Below, piece by piece: positions 17,753 through 26,971 of a stretch of DNA of 64,000 bases. The notes under the pieces were generated by a model, which was given only the letters and a program-made list of their open reading frames with translations, ran no database searches and had not been told where the DNA came from. The translations under genes were made by a program, and so were the position numbers. Positions within the stretch are counted from its first letter, which is position 1; every line of letters starts with the position of its first letter. Source of the stretch: JBBRZM01 sp963813635 (GTDB lineage Bacteria > Actinomycetota > Acidimicrobiia > IMCC26256 > JBBRZM01); the NCBI GenBank assembly GCA_963813635.1, contig CAWEZO010000012.1:91229-155228 (forward strand). The letters run 5' to 3'.

Positions 17753-18579
17753 CCGCGACGACCGTTGCGGCGCGAGAGCCGTCGCAATCGGCAGCGTTCC
17801 CGAGGGCGCGGCCGGCACTCGTCTACACGCTGATGACGCTGGTCGGCGCGGCCGCGTTCCTGTATCCGTTCTGGCTACCGGGCACGGCGCTCCCCAACAA
17901 CGCACATAGTGGCGACGCGCCGTTGGTCGCGGCGCTGGTGGGCGCGCTGGTGATCGGCGCAGTCATCCTCGAGGTGCGGCGCGGCACGATGAACGGCGCC
18001 ACGATCGCGTTGCTCGGCGTGCTCTCCGCATGCGCGGGGCTGCTGCGGCTGTTGCATCTTCCGGGTGGCGGCAACGGGATCTACTTCCTCGTGATACTGG
18101 CCGGTGTCGCGTTCGGCCCGCGGTTCGGGTTGCTGCTGGGCCTGTGCGCAATGGGGCTCTCGGCGATCGTCACCGGCGGGATCGGGCCGTGGCTGCCGTT
18201 CCAGATGCTCGCGCTCGGGTGGATGGGGGGCAGTGCCGGGCTGCTCGGCCGCGTCACGGCCCTGCTCGGGCCCCGCCAGGAGATCGGCGCGCTCGCGCTC
18301 TTCGGCTGGTGCTGGGGGTTCGTCTACGGAGCGATCATGAACTTGTGGTTCTGGCCGTTCGTGCGCGACGGCGGCCCGTTGTCGTGGCGCCCGGGGATGG
18401 GCGTGGGCGAGACGCTGCACCACTACTGGTCGTTCTACGTCGCGACGTCGCTCGGTTGGGACGCAGCCGCCGCGCTCACCAACGCCGTGCTCATCGTGAT
18501 CACCGGAGTCGCGCTGCTGCGGGCGCTGCGGCGCTTCGCCCATCGCCTCGACCCGGTCGTCGAGCTCCAACCCGATTAG
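17749..18579 (+). CDS. ECF transporter substrate-binding S component, probably cobalamin/precursor (CbrT-like)
   Basis: 276 residues with about six membrane helices (TLVGAAAFLYPFWLP, YFLVILAGVAFGPRFGLLLG, GWCWGFVYGAIMNLWFWPF). The helix pattern with APLV and GPRFG is that of ECF S subunits. The specificity assignment to B12 or a corrinoid rests mainly on the adjacent cobalamin riboswitch and the transcobalamin-like genes. Start ATG 17749 overlaps the ATPase stop. It ends the ECF operon. Confidence 0.75.
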   Translation: MTATTVAAREPSQSAAFPRARPALVYTLMTLVGAAAFLYPFWLPGTALPNNAHSGDAPLVAALVGALVIGAVILEVRRGTMNGATIALLGVLSACAGLLRLLHLPGGGNGIYFLVILAGVAFGPRFGLLLGLCAMGLSAIVTGGIGPWLPFQMLALGWMGGSAGLLGRVTALLGPRQEIGALALFGWCWGFVYGAIMNLWFWPFVRDGGPLSWRPGMGVGETLHHYWSFYVATSLGWDAAAALTNAVLIVITGVALLRALRRFAHRLDPVVELQPD

Positions 18580-18612
18580 CGTCCGCTACGGTTGGGGGTG
18601 ACACAGGCAGGG

Positions 18613-19122
18613 ATGGACCTCATGTGGAAGCGCAGGGCGCGAGTGATACGACTCGGCACCGGCGCGCTCGTGGCCGCGGTGTTGGGCCTGTTCCTGTTGG
18701 GCGCCGTCGCCGGCGCCGCGAACCATGGCGTCGAGTCGACACCCGCGGCGGCGCGCCCGACGGAGATCACGCTGCCCCCGGGCAGTGTTCCGCCGAGCCA
18801 GCCCGCCACCACGACCGCGAACAACACGAAGGATGGAGAGATCTTCGGCACGGAGGTGCGGGTCACGCTCGGCGTGGTCGTCGTCGCATTCGCGATCGCG
18901 TTCTTCGCGACGCGCCGCCGCCGCGCCGTGGCACGGGCCGAACGCGAGGCCGAAGAACGCTACGAGGCCGGGCTCTACGAGCCCGACGACGACGAGCCGT
19001 ACGAGCCCCACGACGACGAGCCGGCCGAGCCCGACGACGACGAGCCGGCCGACCCTGACGACGAGCCGGCCGACCCTGACGACCCGTACGACGCCGGCGA
19101 CGACGAACCCGTCGGCGTGTAG
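18613..19122 (+). CDS. Membrane protein with acidic Asp-Glu-Pro repeat tail
   Basis: About 169 residues: an N-terminal helix (signal or anchor), a short Pro/Thr-rich outer segment, a second membrane helix (VRVTLGVVVVAFAIAFFAT), a basic RRRR turn and a cytoplasmic tail made of repeated DDEPxxPD units. The tail is extremely acidic and probably disordered. Function is unknown. The start is uncertain among TTG 18592, ATG 18613 and ATG 18622. Confidence 0.6.
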   Translation: MDLMWKRRARVIRLGTGALVAAVLGLFLLGAVAGAANHGVESTPAAARPTEITLPPGSVPPSQPATTTANNTKDGEIFGTEVRVTLGVVVVAFAIAFFATRRRRAVARAEREAEERYEAGLYEPDDDEPYEPHDDEPAEPDDDEPADPDDEPADPDDPYDAGDDEPVGV

Positions 19123-19127
19123 CCGGC

Positions 19128-20942
19128 TCAGGCGGGCTGGGTCAGCGGCTCGCCGCGTCCGTCAGGACCCGCGTCCCACGCTGCGAACAGCTGCGCGTAG
19201 CGCCCGTCGCGTGCAAGGAGCTGCTTGTGCGTGCCGAGCTCCACGAGCTCACCGTGGTCGATGACCGCGACTCGATCGGCGCGCGCCGCGGTTGACAGCC
19301 GGTGCGCGACGACGACTGTCGTGCGGCCCACCGTGAGCCGCTCGAGCGCGCGCTCCACGGCGCGCTCCGTGCCCGGGTCGAGATTGCTCGTCGCCTCGTC
19401 GAGCACCAGCACACTGGGGTCTGCGAGCGCGGCCCGCACGAGCGAGACGAGCTGGCGTTCACCGGCCGAGAGCCGCGAACCGCGTTCGCGCACTTCGGTG
19501 TCGAGACCATCGGGCAGCGCGTCGAAGCGGTCGCGCAGCCCGAGGGCGTCGACCGCAGCCTCGATCTCCGGATCCGTGGCGTCGGCGCGCCCGATCCGAA
19601 TGTTGTCGCGCGCGGTCCCCGCGAACAGGAAACCCTCCTGGGGCACGACGACGATGCGCTCACGCAGCGACCGCAGCGTCGCATCGCGCAGGTCGACACC
19701 ACCGAAGCGCACCAATCCCGACCGCGCGTCGTAGAAGCGGGCAATCAGCTTCGCCAACGTCGACTTGCCCGCACCGGTGGGCCCGACCAACGCGACCCGT
19801 TCGCCGCGCCGCACGGTCAGCGAGACTCCGCGCAGCACAACGTCGTCCCCCGTATACGCGAAGGAGACGTCGTCGACCTCGAGGTCACCTTCGTCCGGAA
19901 GGTCGATCGCACCGGCGCGTTCCGCGATCGACGGTGCCGTGTCGAGCAGCTCGAAGAGCTTCTGCAACGCGGCGCCGGCGGATTGCACCGTGTTGTAGAG
20001 CTGGCTGAGCTGCTGGACGGGCTCGAACAGGTTGTTGAGGTACAGCACGAACGCGAACACCGTGCCGACGGTGACGATCTCCTGGTCGCTGAACCAGCCG
20101 CCGATGCCGATGATCATCGCGATGCCGATGACCCCGACGAACTCGACCACAGGGAAGTACCGGGCCGAGATGCGGACGGTTTCGAGATGGGCGTCGAACT
20201 GCGCTTCGTTGGTGGCGCGGAACCGGCGCGTGAATGCCCGCTCCCGGCCGAACGCCTGGACCACGCGCACGCCGGCGAGCCCTTCTTGCAGCGTGGCGAG
20301 GTTGGTGCCGATCCGTTCGCGGACCTCGAGGTACGCCCGATTCGACTCCCGCCGGAACCAGCGGCTGGCAATCATCACCGGGGGCACCACGATGAGCGTG
20401 CAGAGCGCGAGCTGCCAGCTCATCAGCACGATCACGATCACCGCGCCGACGAAGAGCAACGCGTTCTGCACGAACATGATGAGTCCCTGCTCCACGAGCT
20501 CCTGCAGCGCGTCGATGTCGGATGTCATGCGCGCCACGAGCCGACCGGTCTTCTCGCGCTCGAAGAAGTCCATGCCGAGCGACAGCAGGTGACGGAAGAC
20601 GCGCTCGCGTAGGTCGCGCAGAAAGGTCTCGCCGATCCGCGTCACCTTGAGGATGACGCTCCGGCCGAGGAAGAGGCCGGTGACGGCAGCAACGAGGAAC
20701 AGCCCGGCCGCAAGGTTGAGCGCGCCGGCATCGTGCGCGCTGAGCCCGTGGTCGACGCCGTAGCGCACCAGCGCGGGGCCGGCCAGCAGGCACGCGGTTT
20801 GAGCGACAAGGAGCACCGTCGCCAGGGCGATCGCCCGTCGGTAGGGCCGCAGCATCGAACGGAGCCGGCGCAGCACCTGCTCGGCGTCGTCGCGGGTGAG
20901 CTTCTCGTCGATCGCGACGATGCCGACGTGACCGCCTCTCAT
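19128..20942 (-). CDS. ABC exporter, half-transporter B of a heterodimer
   Basis: 604 residues: six-helix exporter domain (about 35-330) and ATPase domain. Walker A is GPTGAGKST, Walker B is VLVLDEATSNLD with an intact catalytic Glu, and the signature is LSAGE in place of LSGGQ. The start overlaps the stop of the upstream half-transporter (ATGA). The altered signature here and the altered Walker B in the partner would meet in the same ATP site, as expected for heterodimeric exporters with one degenerate site. The substrate may be a drug or lipid. Confidence 0.92.
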   Translation of the reverse strand: MRGGHVGIVAIDEKLTRDDAEQVLRRLRSMLRPYRRAIALATVLLVAQTACLLAGPALVRYGVDHGLSAHDAGALNLAAGLFLVAAVTGLFLGRSVILKVTRIGETFLRDLRERVFRHLLSLGMDFFEREKTGRLVARMTSDIDALQELVEQGLIMFVQNALLFVGAVIVIVLMSWQLALCTLIVVPPVMIASRWFRRESNRAYLEVRERIGTNLATLQEGLAGVRVVQAFGRERAFTRRFRATNEAQFDAHLETVRISARYFPVVEFVGVIGIAMIIGIGGWFSDQEIVTVGTVFAFVLYLNNLFEPVQQLSQLYNTVQSAGAALQKLFELLDTAPSIAERAGAIDLPDEGDLEVDDVSFAYTGDDVVLRGVSLTVRRGERVALVGPTGAGKSTLAKLIARFYDARSGLVRFGGVDLRDATLRSLRERIVVVPQEGFLFAGTARDNIRIGRADATDPEIEAAVDALGLRDRFDALPDGLDTEVRERGSRLSAGERQLVSLVRAALADPSVLVLDEATSNLDPGTERAVERALERLTVGRTTVVVAHRLSTAARADRVAVIDHGELVELGTHKQLLARDGRYAQLFAAWDAGPDGRGEPLTQPA

Positions 20943-22753
20943 GATCCCGCCCCGGCGCCCGGCCCCGCCGGTACCGCGAGCACGACCGCCGCCGCCATCT
21001 CCGCTTGCGCGAGCACTTCTCGGTACCGCGCCGATGACGCGAGCAGCTCCGTGTGTGTGCCCTGCGCGATGACCCGTCCACCATCGAGCAGTGCGACCCG
21101 GTTCGCGAGCGCGATCGTCGCCGGCCGGTGCGCGATGATCAGCGTCGTCCGACCTTGCATCACCTCGGCGAGCGCGGTTCGGATCTCGTGTTCCTTGGTG
21201 GGATCGACCGACGATGTCGCGTCGTCGAGGATCAGCACCCGGGGGTCGGCCAGCACCGCCCGGGCGATCGCGATCCGCTGCCGCTGGCCGCCCGACAGCG
21301 AGAAGCCCTGCTCACCGATCACCGTCTCGTAACCGTCAGGAAGCGCCGCGATGAAGTTGTCGGCGCCTGCGAGCCGCGCCGCGCGCGCCACCGCCTCGAT
21401 CGGTGCCTCGGGATTGGCGAAGGCGATGTTCTGGCGCACGGTGTCGGAGAACAGGAACGTGTCTTCGAACACAATGCCGACACTGCGCCGCAGGTCGTGC
21501 ACCTTGACCTCGCGCACATCGACGCCGTCGATGCAGACGCGGCCGTCGTTCACGTCATAGAAGCGTGAGACGAGCCGCGCAACGGTCGTCTTGCCCGAGC
21601 CGGTCGCCCCGACCAGTGCGATCGCCTCGCCGCCATGGATGGTGAGGTCGAGCCCGCGCAGCACCGGCGGCCCGGAGCCGTAGGCGAAGCACACGTCGTC
21701 GAACACGATCTCGCCGATGCCCTCAGGGAGCGCGCCGGCATGCGACCCGTCGACGATCGCGGGATCGGTAGCGAGGATCTCGTGGATGCGCCCTGCAGCC
21801 GCGGACGAACGGGATGCTTGCGCGAGCAGCATCCCTGCCATCCGCAGCGGCCAGATGAGCATGAGGATGTACGAGTTGAACGCGATGAGGTAGCCGAGCT
21901 GGAGCTCGCCGTTGAGCACGAGGTGTCCGCCGTACCAGAGGATCGCGACCAGCGCCAGCGTCGGGAGGAAGTCGACGAGGGGCAAGAAGCCGGCACGTAG
22001 TCGCGCGGCTGCGAGCGCGCGGTCGAGCACCGAGTCGGCTTCACGATCGAGTCGCTGCACCTGCATCTGCTCGGCGCCGAAACCCTTGACCGCGCGCACG
22101 CCCGCGACGCTCTCTTCGACCACACCGGAGAGGTCGCCGAGCTTCTCTTGTTGCGCGAGTGACACCGGTTGCATCCGCCGGGTGAACCTGGTCGCGGCGA
22201 TCTCGAGCAGCGGGAGTGAGCCGAGCGCGAACACCGTGAGCAGTGGGCTCTGAATCGCCATGATCACCACCACGGCGATCAGCGTGAGCGAGCTCGCGGC
22301 AGTGAGCGGCAGGAGGATGACGATCGTCTCGATCTGCTGGATATCGCTGTTGGCCCGGGCCATGAGCTGGCCGGTCTGGGCTTCGTCGTGGAACGCGAAA
22401 TGCAGTCGCTGGAGATGAGCGAACAGCCGGGCGCGCAGGTCGGTCTCGGTGCGCAGCGCCATCCGGAACGCCGAGTAGCGGCGCAGCGCAGTGGAGATCG
22501 CCTGCACGATTCCGACTGCGACGATGAGCAGCGAGAACTGCAGGATCACCGCGCCGTCGTCGGGCAGGATGCCCTGGTCGATCGCGGCCGCGGCGAGCAG
22601 CGGCACCGTGACTTTCGCCGCGGTCCAGAACATGCCGCTCACGATCCCGAGCACCAGCCACGATCGCTGTGGGCGCACGGCTTCGCGCATCAAGCGCCAG
22701 CCGGCCTTGCGCGCCTCGTGCTCGGGATCGATCGCTCGTTCTCGATCGCTCAC
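20939..22753 (-). CDS. ABC exporter, half-transporter A of a heterodimer
   Basis: 604 residues from GTG 22753, which has GAGGAG at good spacing; the longer open frame to 23008 is rejected. It has six membrane helices and an ATPase with Walker A GATGSGKTT, signature LSGGQRQR and Walker B LILDDATSSVD. The residue after the Walker B aspartate is Asp where catalytic Glu is normal, the mark of the degenerate site in heterodimers such as TM287/288. It is coupled to the downstream partner. Confidence 0.92.
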   Translation of the reverse strand: MSDRERAIDPEHEARKAGWRLMREAVRPQRSWLVLGIVSGMFWTAAKVTVPLLAAAAIDQGILPDDGAVILQFSLLIVAVGIVQAISTALRRYSAFRMALRTETDLRARLFAHLQRLHFAFHDEAQTGQLMARANSDIQQIETIVILLPLTAASSLTLIAVVVIMAIQSPLLTVFALGSLPLLEIAATRFTRRMQPVSLAQQEKLGDLSGVVEESVAGVRAVKGFGAEQMQVQRLDREADSVLDRALAAARLRAGFLPLVDFLPTLALVAILWYGGHLVLNGELQLGYLIAFNSYILMLIWPLRMAGMLLAQASRSSAAAGRIHEILATDPAIVDGSHAGALPEGIGEIVFDDVCFAYGSGPPVLRGLDLTIHGGEAIALVGATGSGKTTVARLVSRFYDVNDGRVCIDGVDVREVKVHDLRRSVGIVFEDTFLFSDTVRQNIAFANPEAPIEAVARAARLAGADNFIAALPDGYETVIGEQGFSLSGGQRQRIAIARAVLADPRVLILDDATSSVDPTKEHEIRTALAEVMQGRTTLIIAHRPATIALANRVALLDGGRVIAQGTHTELLASSARYREVLAQAEMAAAVVLAVPAGPGAGAGS

Positions 22754-22874
22754 GCCGGCGCTCCTCGCACGCTCGCGTACCCGTCGCTCGATCGGGTCGC
22801 GGGCGTCGAGGCTACCAGTGCTGACACGAGCGTCAGTCTTGAGTTTGCGGCCTCCGCGCGCAGGGAGCGCCGCC

Positions 22875-23132
22875 TCACGCCCGCTCTGGAAACAGCTCGC
22901 GGACCAGCTCGACCAGTGCAACGCGACTGGGTTCGTCGGCCAGGTCGCCGACGAACGCGGCAACGCGGCCGCGGCCTTCCAGCTCGCCTTCGAGCGCGCC
23001 CACCGCATCGGCGTCCGCGCCGACGCAGATCACTGTCGCACCCGCGTCGACCAGCGTCCGGGCGACGTCAGCCTGGTCGACGCCGACGATCACGACCCGG
23101 CCGGAGAGCGGTCGCGCGTCGCGGCTCGTCAT
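22875..23132 (-). CDS. Short Rossmann-fold protein, N-terminal SDR-like fragment
   Basis: 85 residues from ATG 23132. The sequence LSGRVVIVGVDQADVARTLVDAGATVICVGAD looks like the first beta-alpha-beta unit of a short-chain dehydrogenase, but the GxxxGxG motif is degenerate and the rest of the roughly 240-residue family is missing. It may be a remnant or a stand-alone small protein. It lies upstream of the ABC exporter genes on the same strand, separated by 121 bp with nothing else recognisable. Confidence 0.5.
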   Translation of the reverse strand: MTSRDARPLSGRVVIVGVDQADVARTLVDAGATVICVGADADAVGALEGELEGRGRVAAFVGDLADEPSRVALVELVRELFPERA

Positions 23133-23156
23133 CGGCCCGAGGCTACCGAGACCGGC

Positions 23157-23603
23157 ATGGCCCGTTACATTCGATGCGTGGCCGCGCCGGGAGACCCTCG
23201 TCTCGCAGTGGATGCCCGCATGCTGCGCTTCGACAGCGCTGTCCTGGCCATCGCGATGCTCGGGGCGTTCGCGTTCCGCGCGCCGTGGCTGGTGCCGATC
23301 TGGACCGCCGTACTGCTGCTCAACATCGCGTTCGGGCGGCGCGGCGGGCCGTTCCTGTTGTTGTGGGACCGCTGGATCGCAACGCATCTTGCTGCACCGC
23401 CGTCACTCACCGACCTGCGCCCGGCGCGCTTCTCGTGGATCGTCAACGCGGCGCTCCTCGCGGGTGGGACGGGCGCGTTGGTGGTGGGCCTGTCCCAGGT
23501 CACGACCATACAAGCGCTGCTCGTCGGTGTCATCGCCGCGCTCGAGACCGCGACGGGCGGGTATGTCGCGCGGGGGATCTTGCGTCGCGTCCGCGGTCTC
23601 TAG
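23157..23603 (+). CDS. DUF4395 membrane protein
   Basis: 148 residues: an N-terminal VDARMLRFDSAVLA motif followed by about four membrane segments, matching the DUF4395 family common in actinobacteria. Function is unknown. ATG 23157 or GTG 23178 may be the start. Its stop codon shares the CTAG palindrome with the stop of the convergent rfbC gene. Confidence 0.7.
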   Translation: MARYIRCVAAPGDPRLAVDARMLRFDSAVLAIAMLGAFAFRAPWLVPIWTAVLLLNIAFGRRGGPFLLLWDRWIATHLAAPPSLTDLRPARFSWIVNAALLAGGTGALVVGLSQVTTIQALLVGVIAALETATGGYVARGILRRVRGL

Positions 23604-24133
23604 CCGGGGAGCAGATCGGGCGCCAGCGCGGCGCGCCGGGGGTTGGCGCGATCGCGATCGGAGAGGACAGGAGCGCTCGTCGGCCACTCGAGTGCCAGCT
23701 CAGGATCGTCCCACGCCACACCCAGCTCGTCGGCGGGGTCGTAGTAGTGATCGACGAGGTACGTCACCGTCGCGTAGCTACGAGTGAGGAAGCCGTGCGC
23801 GACACCGGGCGGGATGTAGACGCCCCGGTGCGAACCGCCGCCGAGCTCGAACATGAGCGAGACGCGATCGGTGGGCGACGAGGTCCGCAGATCGTGCAGC
23901 GCGACAAGGACCTCGCCCGTGGGCACGTACCAGTAGTCGGCCTGGTGCAAGTGGTAGTGCATGCCGACGAGCGTGTTGTCGCGGCGGTCGGCCCGGTTGG
24001 CCTGCACCATTGCCGGAGCGTCGCCGAGCCACTCCTGGCGGAATGTCTCCACGAAGAAGCCGCGATCGTCTCCCCACACTTTCGGCTCCACGATGATCAC
24101 TCCGTCGATGGTGGTCGCTTCGATCGTCGCCAT
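23600..24133 (-). CDS. rfbC: dTDP-4-dehydrorhamnose 3,5-epimerase
   Basis: 177 residues with the cupin core of RmlC/RfbC: DDRGFFVETFRQEWLGD, VGMHYHLHQADYWYVPTGEV (the catalytic His lies in GMHYH) and YIPPGVAHGFL. The enzyme inverts C3 and C5 of dTDP-4-keto-6-deoxyglucose on the way to dTDP-L-rhamnose. No other rhamnose genes adjoin it; upstream lie MauE-like and flavin reductase genes on the same strand. Confidence 0.9.
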   Translation of the reverse strand: MATIEATTIDGVIIVEPKVWGDDRGFFVETFRQEWLGDAPAMVQANRADRRDNTLVGMHYHLHQADYWYVPTGEVLVALHDLRTSSPTDRVSLMFELGGGSHRGVYIPPGVAHGFLTRSYATVTYLVDHYYDPADELGVAWDDPELALEWPTSAPVLSDRDRANPRRAALAPDLLPG

Positions 24134-24151
24134 GACGCGAGCCTGACCGAT

Positions 24152-24598
24152 TTAGGCGAGTATGCGCAAGGCGCCCATCGTGACGAGTGCGAGACCCGCA
24201 ATCCAGAGCACGACCGCCAACGCGGTTGCACCGCTCACCGGACCGGTCGCGAGCACAGCGAGAGCCAGGAGCCAGCCGTTGCGCGCGATGGTCCTGGGCG
24301 AGAGCGCCTGCGCAGATGAGGCGCCGAAGCACGGGCACGGCGCCCGGTGACCCCGCGCGAGGTTCACGGCGATCACGCCGGTGAACGCCGCGAGCAGCGC
24401 GACCGCGCACCATCCCGGCACCGACGAGAACGGCACCGTCACCAGCGAAAAGCCGACCACGAGCTCGGCGACGGGTAGCGCCACTGCGAGGGTCGATGTC
24501 AGCCGGGCCGGCACGCCGAACCCGGCCAGCTGCCCGCGCAGCTCGGTGCCCGACCGGAGCTTCTGGACCGCGGCGATCACCAGCACTCCCGCGACCAC
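24152..24598 (-). CDS. MauE/DoxX-like membrane protein
   Basis: 148 residues with four membrane segments and a CPCFG motif, as in MauE-type proteins linked to disulfide handling in methylamine dehydrogenase maturation. GTG 24598 is the first possible start after an in-frame stop. No mau structural genes are nearby, so the role here is unknown; a redox partner of the CcdA-like protein is possible. Confidence 0.7.
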   Translation of the reverse strand: MVAGVLVIAAVQKLRSGTELRGQLAGFGVPARLTSTLAVALPVAELVVGFSLVTVPFSSVPGWCAVALLAAFTGVIAVNLARGHRAPCPCFGASSAQALSPRTIARNGWLLALAVLATGPVSGATALAVVLWIAGLALVTMGALRILA

Positions 24599-24625
24599 GA
24601 TGCGCGCCCGCGAGCGCGAGCGCGT

Positions 24626-25144
24626 TCAGCTCGACATACGCCGGTACGTGCCCTGGTAGAAGAGCAGCGGACCGGCGTCGGCGCGCAAGCCGAGCTCGAG
24701 CACGCGGCCGACGACGATGATGTGGTCGCCGGCCTCATATTTGGCCTCGGTCTCGCAGTCGATGTACGCATGCACCCGGTCGAGCACCGGTGAGCCACCG
24801 GCCCCGGGTCGCCAGGCGATCTGCGCGAAGCGATCGACACCGCGCGCCGCGAACAACCGCGAGATGTCTTCCTGGCGCTCGTCGAGGACGTTCACCGCGA
24901 ACCGCTCCGCCGCCTGGATACGCGGCCAGGTCGTGGAGCTCTTCGCCGCGCAGAACAACACGAGCGGCGGGTCGAGCGAAACGGACGTGAAGGAGTTGGC
25001 CGCCATGCCCACGGGCTCGTCGCCGTCCATCGCGGTGATCACCGCGACACCGGTTGCGAAGTGGCCGAGCACATTGCGGAACGAGTCGGAATCGGGAGTG
25101 AGGATCAGCTCTGCAGTCTCCGCAGCGCCTTCGGGGCTCGTCAC
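24626..25144 (-). CDS. Flavin reductase-like FMN-binding protein
   Basis: 172 residues with the flavin-reductase-like split barrel: FRNVLGHFATGVAVITAMDG, GMAANSFTSVSLDPPLVLFC and HIIVVGRVLEL. Such proteins reduce free FMN/FAD with NAD(P)H for a monooxygenase partner. The GTG start overlaps the stop of the metallo-hydrolase gene (GTGA), so the two are co-translated. Confidence 0.85.
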   Translation of the reverse strand: MTSPEGAAETAELILTPDSDSFRNVLGHFATGVAVITAMDGDEPVGMAANSFTSVSLDPPLVLFCAAKSSTTWPRIQAAERFAVNVLDERQEDISRLFAARGVDRFAQIAWRPGAGGSPVLDRVHAYIDCETEAKYEAGDHIIVVGRVLELGLRADAGPLLFYQGTYRRMSS

Positions 25145-26016
25145 GGATGCGCGACCCCGAGGGTGAGCTGGAGGCCCTCCGCCGCCGCGATGACTTCGGG
25201 CACGCCCCGCCGGGCGCCGAGGTCGTCGGCGTGCAGCAGCAACCGGTCGACGTCGCTGTCGGAGTGCGAAGGGCAGTGATGGAAGAGCGCGAGGCGTTGC
25301 GCGCCGGACTCGCGCGCCACGTGCACTGCGTAGTCAACGGTGGAGTGACCGAAATGGCGCTGCGTCTCGTACTCACCACACGTGTGCTGCGCGTCGTGAA
25401 TCAGGAGATCGACGCCATCGCAGAGATCGAGCACGTCGCGCGGCACGAAGTCGTCGGCGTCGGCGCTGCATCCCGGCCCGTGATCGGCGAGATACGCGAC
25501 GGACACACCATTGAGGTCGACGCGGAACCCGAGCGTCGGACTCGTGTGGCGGATCCAACGGGAGCGGACCTTCGCGCGACCGACGGGGAAGTCGTCGTTG
25601 CCGGCGTCATGGAACCGCACCGCGCCGGCCAGCTGCTCGGTACGGATCGGGAAGAACGGCGGCTTCATGAGCTCGCCGAAGACAGCACCAAGTGACGCGT
25701 CGGGCTGCGCGGGACCGTAGACGTCGATCGACGAGCCCGGGTACCGGAGTGGACCGAAGAACGGCAGGCCCTGCACATGATCCCAGTGCAGGTGCGTGAG
25801 GAGCACACTGCCCCTGAAACCGTCGGCGCGACCCTCGGCGTCGAGCTGCTCGCCGTACGGACGCAGACCCGTGCCGAGATCGAGGATCACGGAGTCGTGG
25901 TCATCGGCTTCCATTGAGACGCACGACGTGTTGCCGCCGTAGCGCTCGTATCGATCGCCTGCGCACGGCGTAGAGCCCCGCACCCCGTGGAAGCTCACCG
26001 TCGCTCCGACTGACAC
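25141..26016 (-). CDS. MBL-fold metallo-hydrolase
   Basis: 291 residues. N-terminal FHGVRGSTPCAG, the metal motif HLHWDH, DHGPG and IHDAQHT place it in the metallo-beta-lactamase fold, phosphodiesterase/PhnP-like branch. Two metal ions are expected. The substrate is probably a phosphodiester or cyclic nucleotide-like compound. It overlaps the downstream flavin reductase gene. Confidence 0.85.
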   Translation of the reverse strand: MSVGATVSFHGVRGSTPCAGDRYERYGGNTSCVSMEADDHDSVILDLGTGLRPYGEQLDAEGRADGFRGSVLLTHLHWDHVQGLPFFGPLRYPGSSIDVYGPAQPDASLGAVFGELMKPPFFPIRTEQLAGAVRFHDAGNDDFPVGRAKVRSRWIRHTSPTLGFRVDLNGVSVAYLADHGPGCSADADDFVPRDVLDLCDGVDLLIHDAQHTCGEYETQRHFGHSTVDYAVHVARESGAQRLALFHHCPSHSDSDVDRLLLHADDLGARRGVPEVIAAAEGLQLTLGVAHP

Positions 26017-26092
26017 GATTCACCCCCCGGTGCCATGTCTCCTGTTCAGGCTATCCACAAGGCCTTCGCGAAACAACGGGCGCGCGAATACT

Positions 26093-26971
26093 TCAGCTGA
26101 GGACGCGCTTCTTGAAGCCCTTGATCCCGAGATACAAGAAGAGCGCGGCGAACCCGAGCAGCACCGGGTACACGGCCCACAACGTCATGTGCGGACTGGT
26201 GGTGAGCGCGGCCCGGAACCCTTCGCACATGTAGACGAGCGGGTTCACCAAAACCAGTACCTTCAGCCAGGGAAATCCCCAGACCGTGATAGCGCCGAGG
26301 CTCTTCCACGGGTAATAGATCGCGCCCAGGAACGTGATCGGCAGGATGATGATGCCGAACAACAGGGGTACCTGGCGGGGGTCGAACCGGGTACCGAACG
26401 ACAGCCCGAGGGCTGCCGACGTGATGCAACACAGCGGGATCAGAGTGATCAGCACGAACCAGTGCACGTGCAGATGGACAGCCGTGGCGGGCACGATCGC
26501 CGCGATGGGAAAGACGATCAGCGCCGCAAACAGGCAGTTGAGCGCGCCGGCGGCGACTTTCTCGACCGCGACGAGCGACACGGGCATCGGCGCCAGGACG
26601 CGATCCTCGATCTCTTTCGTGTAGCCGAACTCCTGAACCATCGGCAGCGCCACCGACTGAATGCCCTGGAACAAGATCGTCATGCCGACCACGCCGGCAA
26701 CGAGGATCGTCGAGAAGCCGGCCTCACCGGCGCCTCCGCCACCGACTCCCTGGCCGATCTTCGGAAACACGTACGTGAAGATGAAGACCAGCAGGAAGGG
26801 TTGCAGCAGGGTGCGCGGAATGAACTCGCGGAGGTTCTTCCACAATACGGTGAGATCGCGCAGCAGCATCGCCTTGAATGCCGTACGCGACGCGGCAGCT
26901 GCGGTGCGCGGGCCGGGTACCGCACCGGGAAGAACGTCGGTGATCTCGCCGGCGACGGTTGCGCTCGTCAT
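26093..26971 (-). CDS. ABC-2 type permease (DrrB-like)
   Basis: 292 residues, six membrane helices with the ABC-2 signature region (FGTRFDPRQVPLLFGIIILP, GAIYYPWKSL). ATG 26971 overlaps the stop of the ATPase gene. It forms an exporter with the DrrA-like ATPase; antibiotics or lipids are usual substrates. Confidence 0.9.
   Translation of the reverse strand: MTSATVAGEITDVLPGAVPGPRTAAAASRTAFKAMLLRDLTVLWKNLREFIPRTLLQPFLLVFIFTYVFPKIGQGVGGGGAGEAGFSTILVAGVVGMTILFQGIQSVALPMVQEFGYTKEIEDRVLAPMPVSLVAVEKVAAGALNCLFAALIVFPIAAIVPATAVHLHVHWFVLITLIPLCCITSAALGLSFGTRFDPRQVPLLFGIIILPITFLGAIYYPWKSLGAITVWGFPWLKVLVLVNPLVYMCEGFRAALTTSPHMTLWAVYPVLLGFAALFLYLGIKGFKKRVLS

Noticed and set aside
20939..23008. Long N-terminal extension of ABC half-transporter A
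   Set aside because: The first 85 residues are basic and shadow-like and overlap the SDR-like gene; GTG 22753 has a proper ribosome site.
22388..24319. 643-codon plus-strand frame
   Set aside because: It overlaps three recognised genes (ABC exporter, SDR-like, rfbC) antisense or out of frame and has arginine-rich shadow composition.
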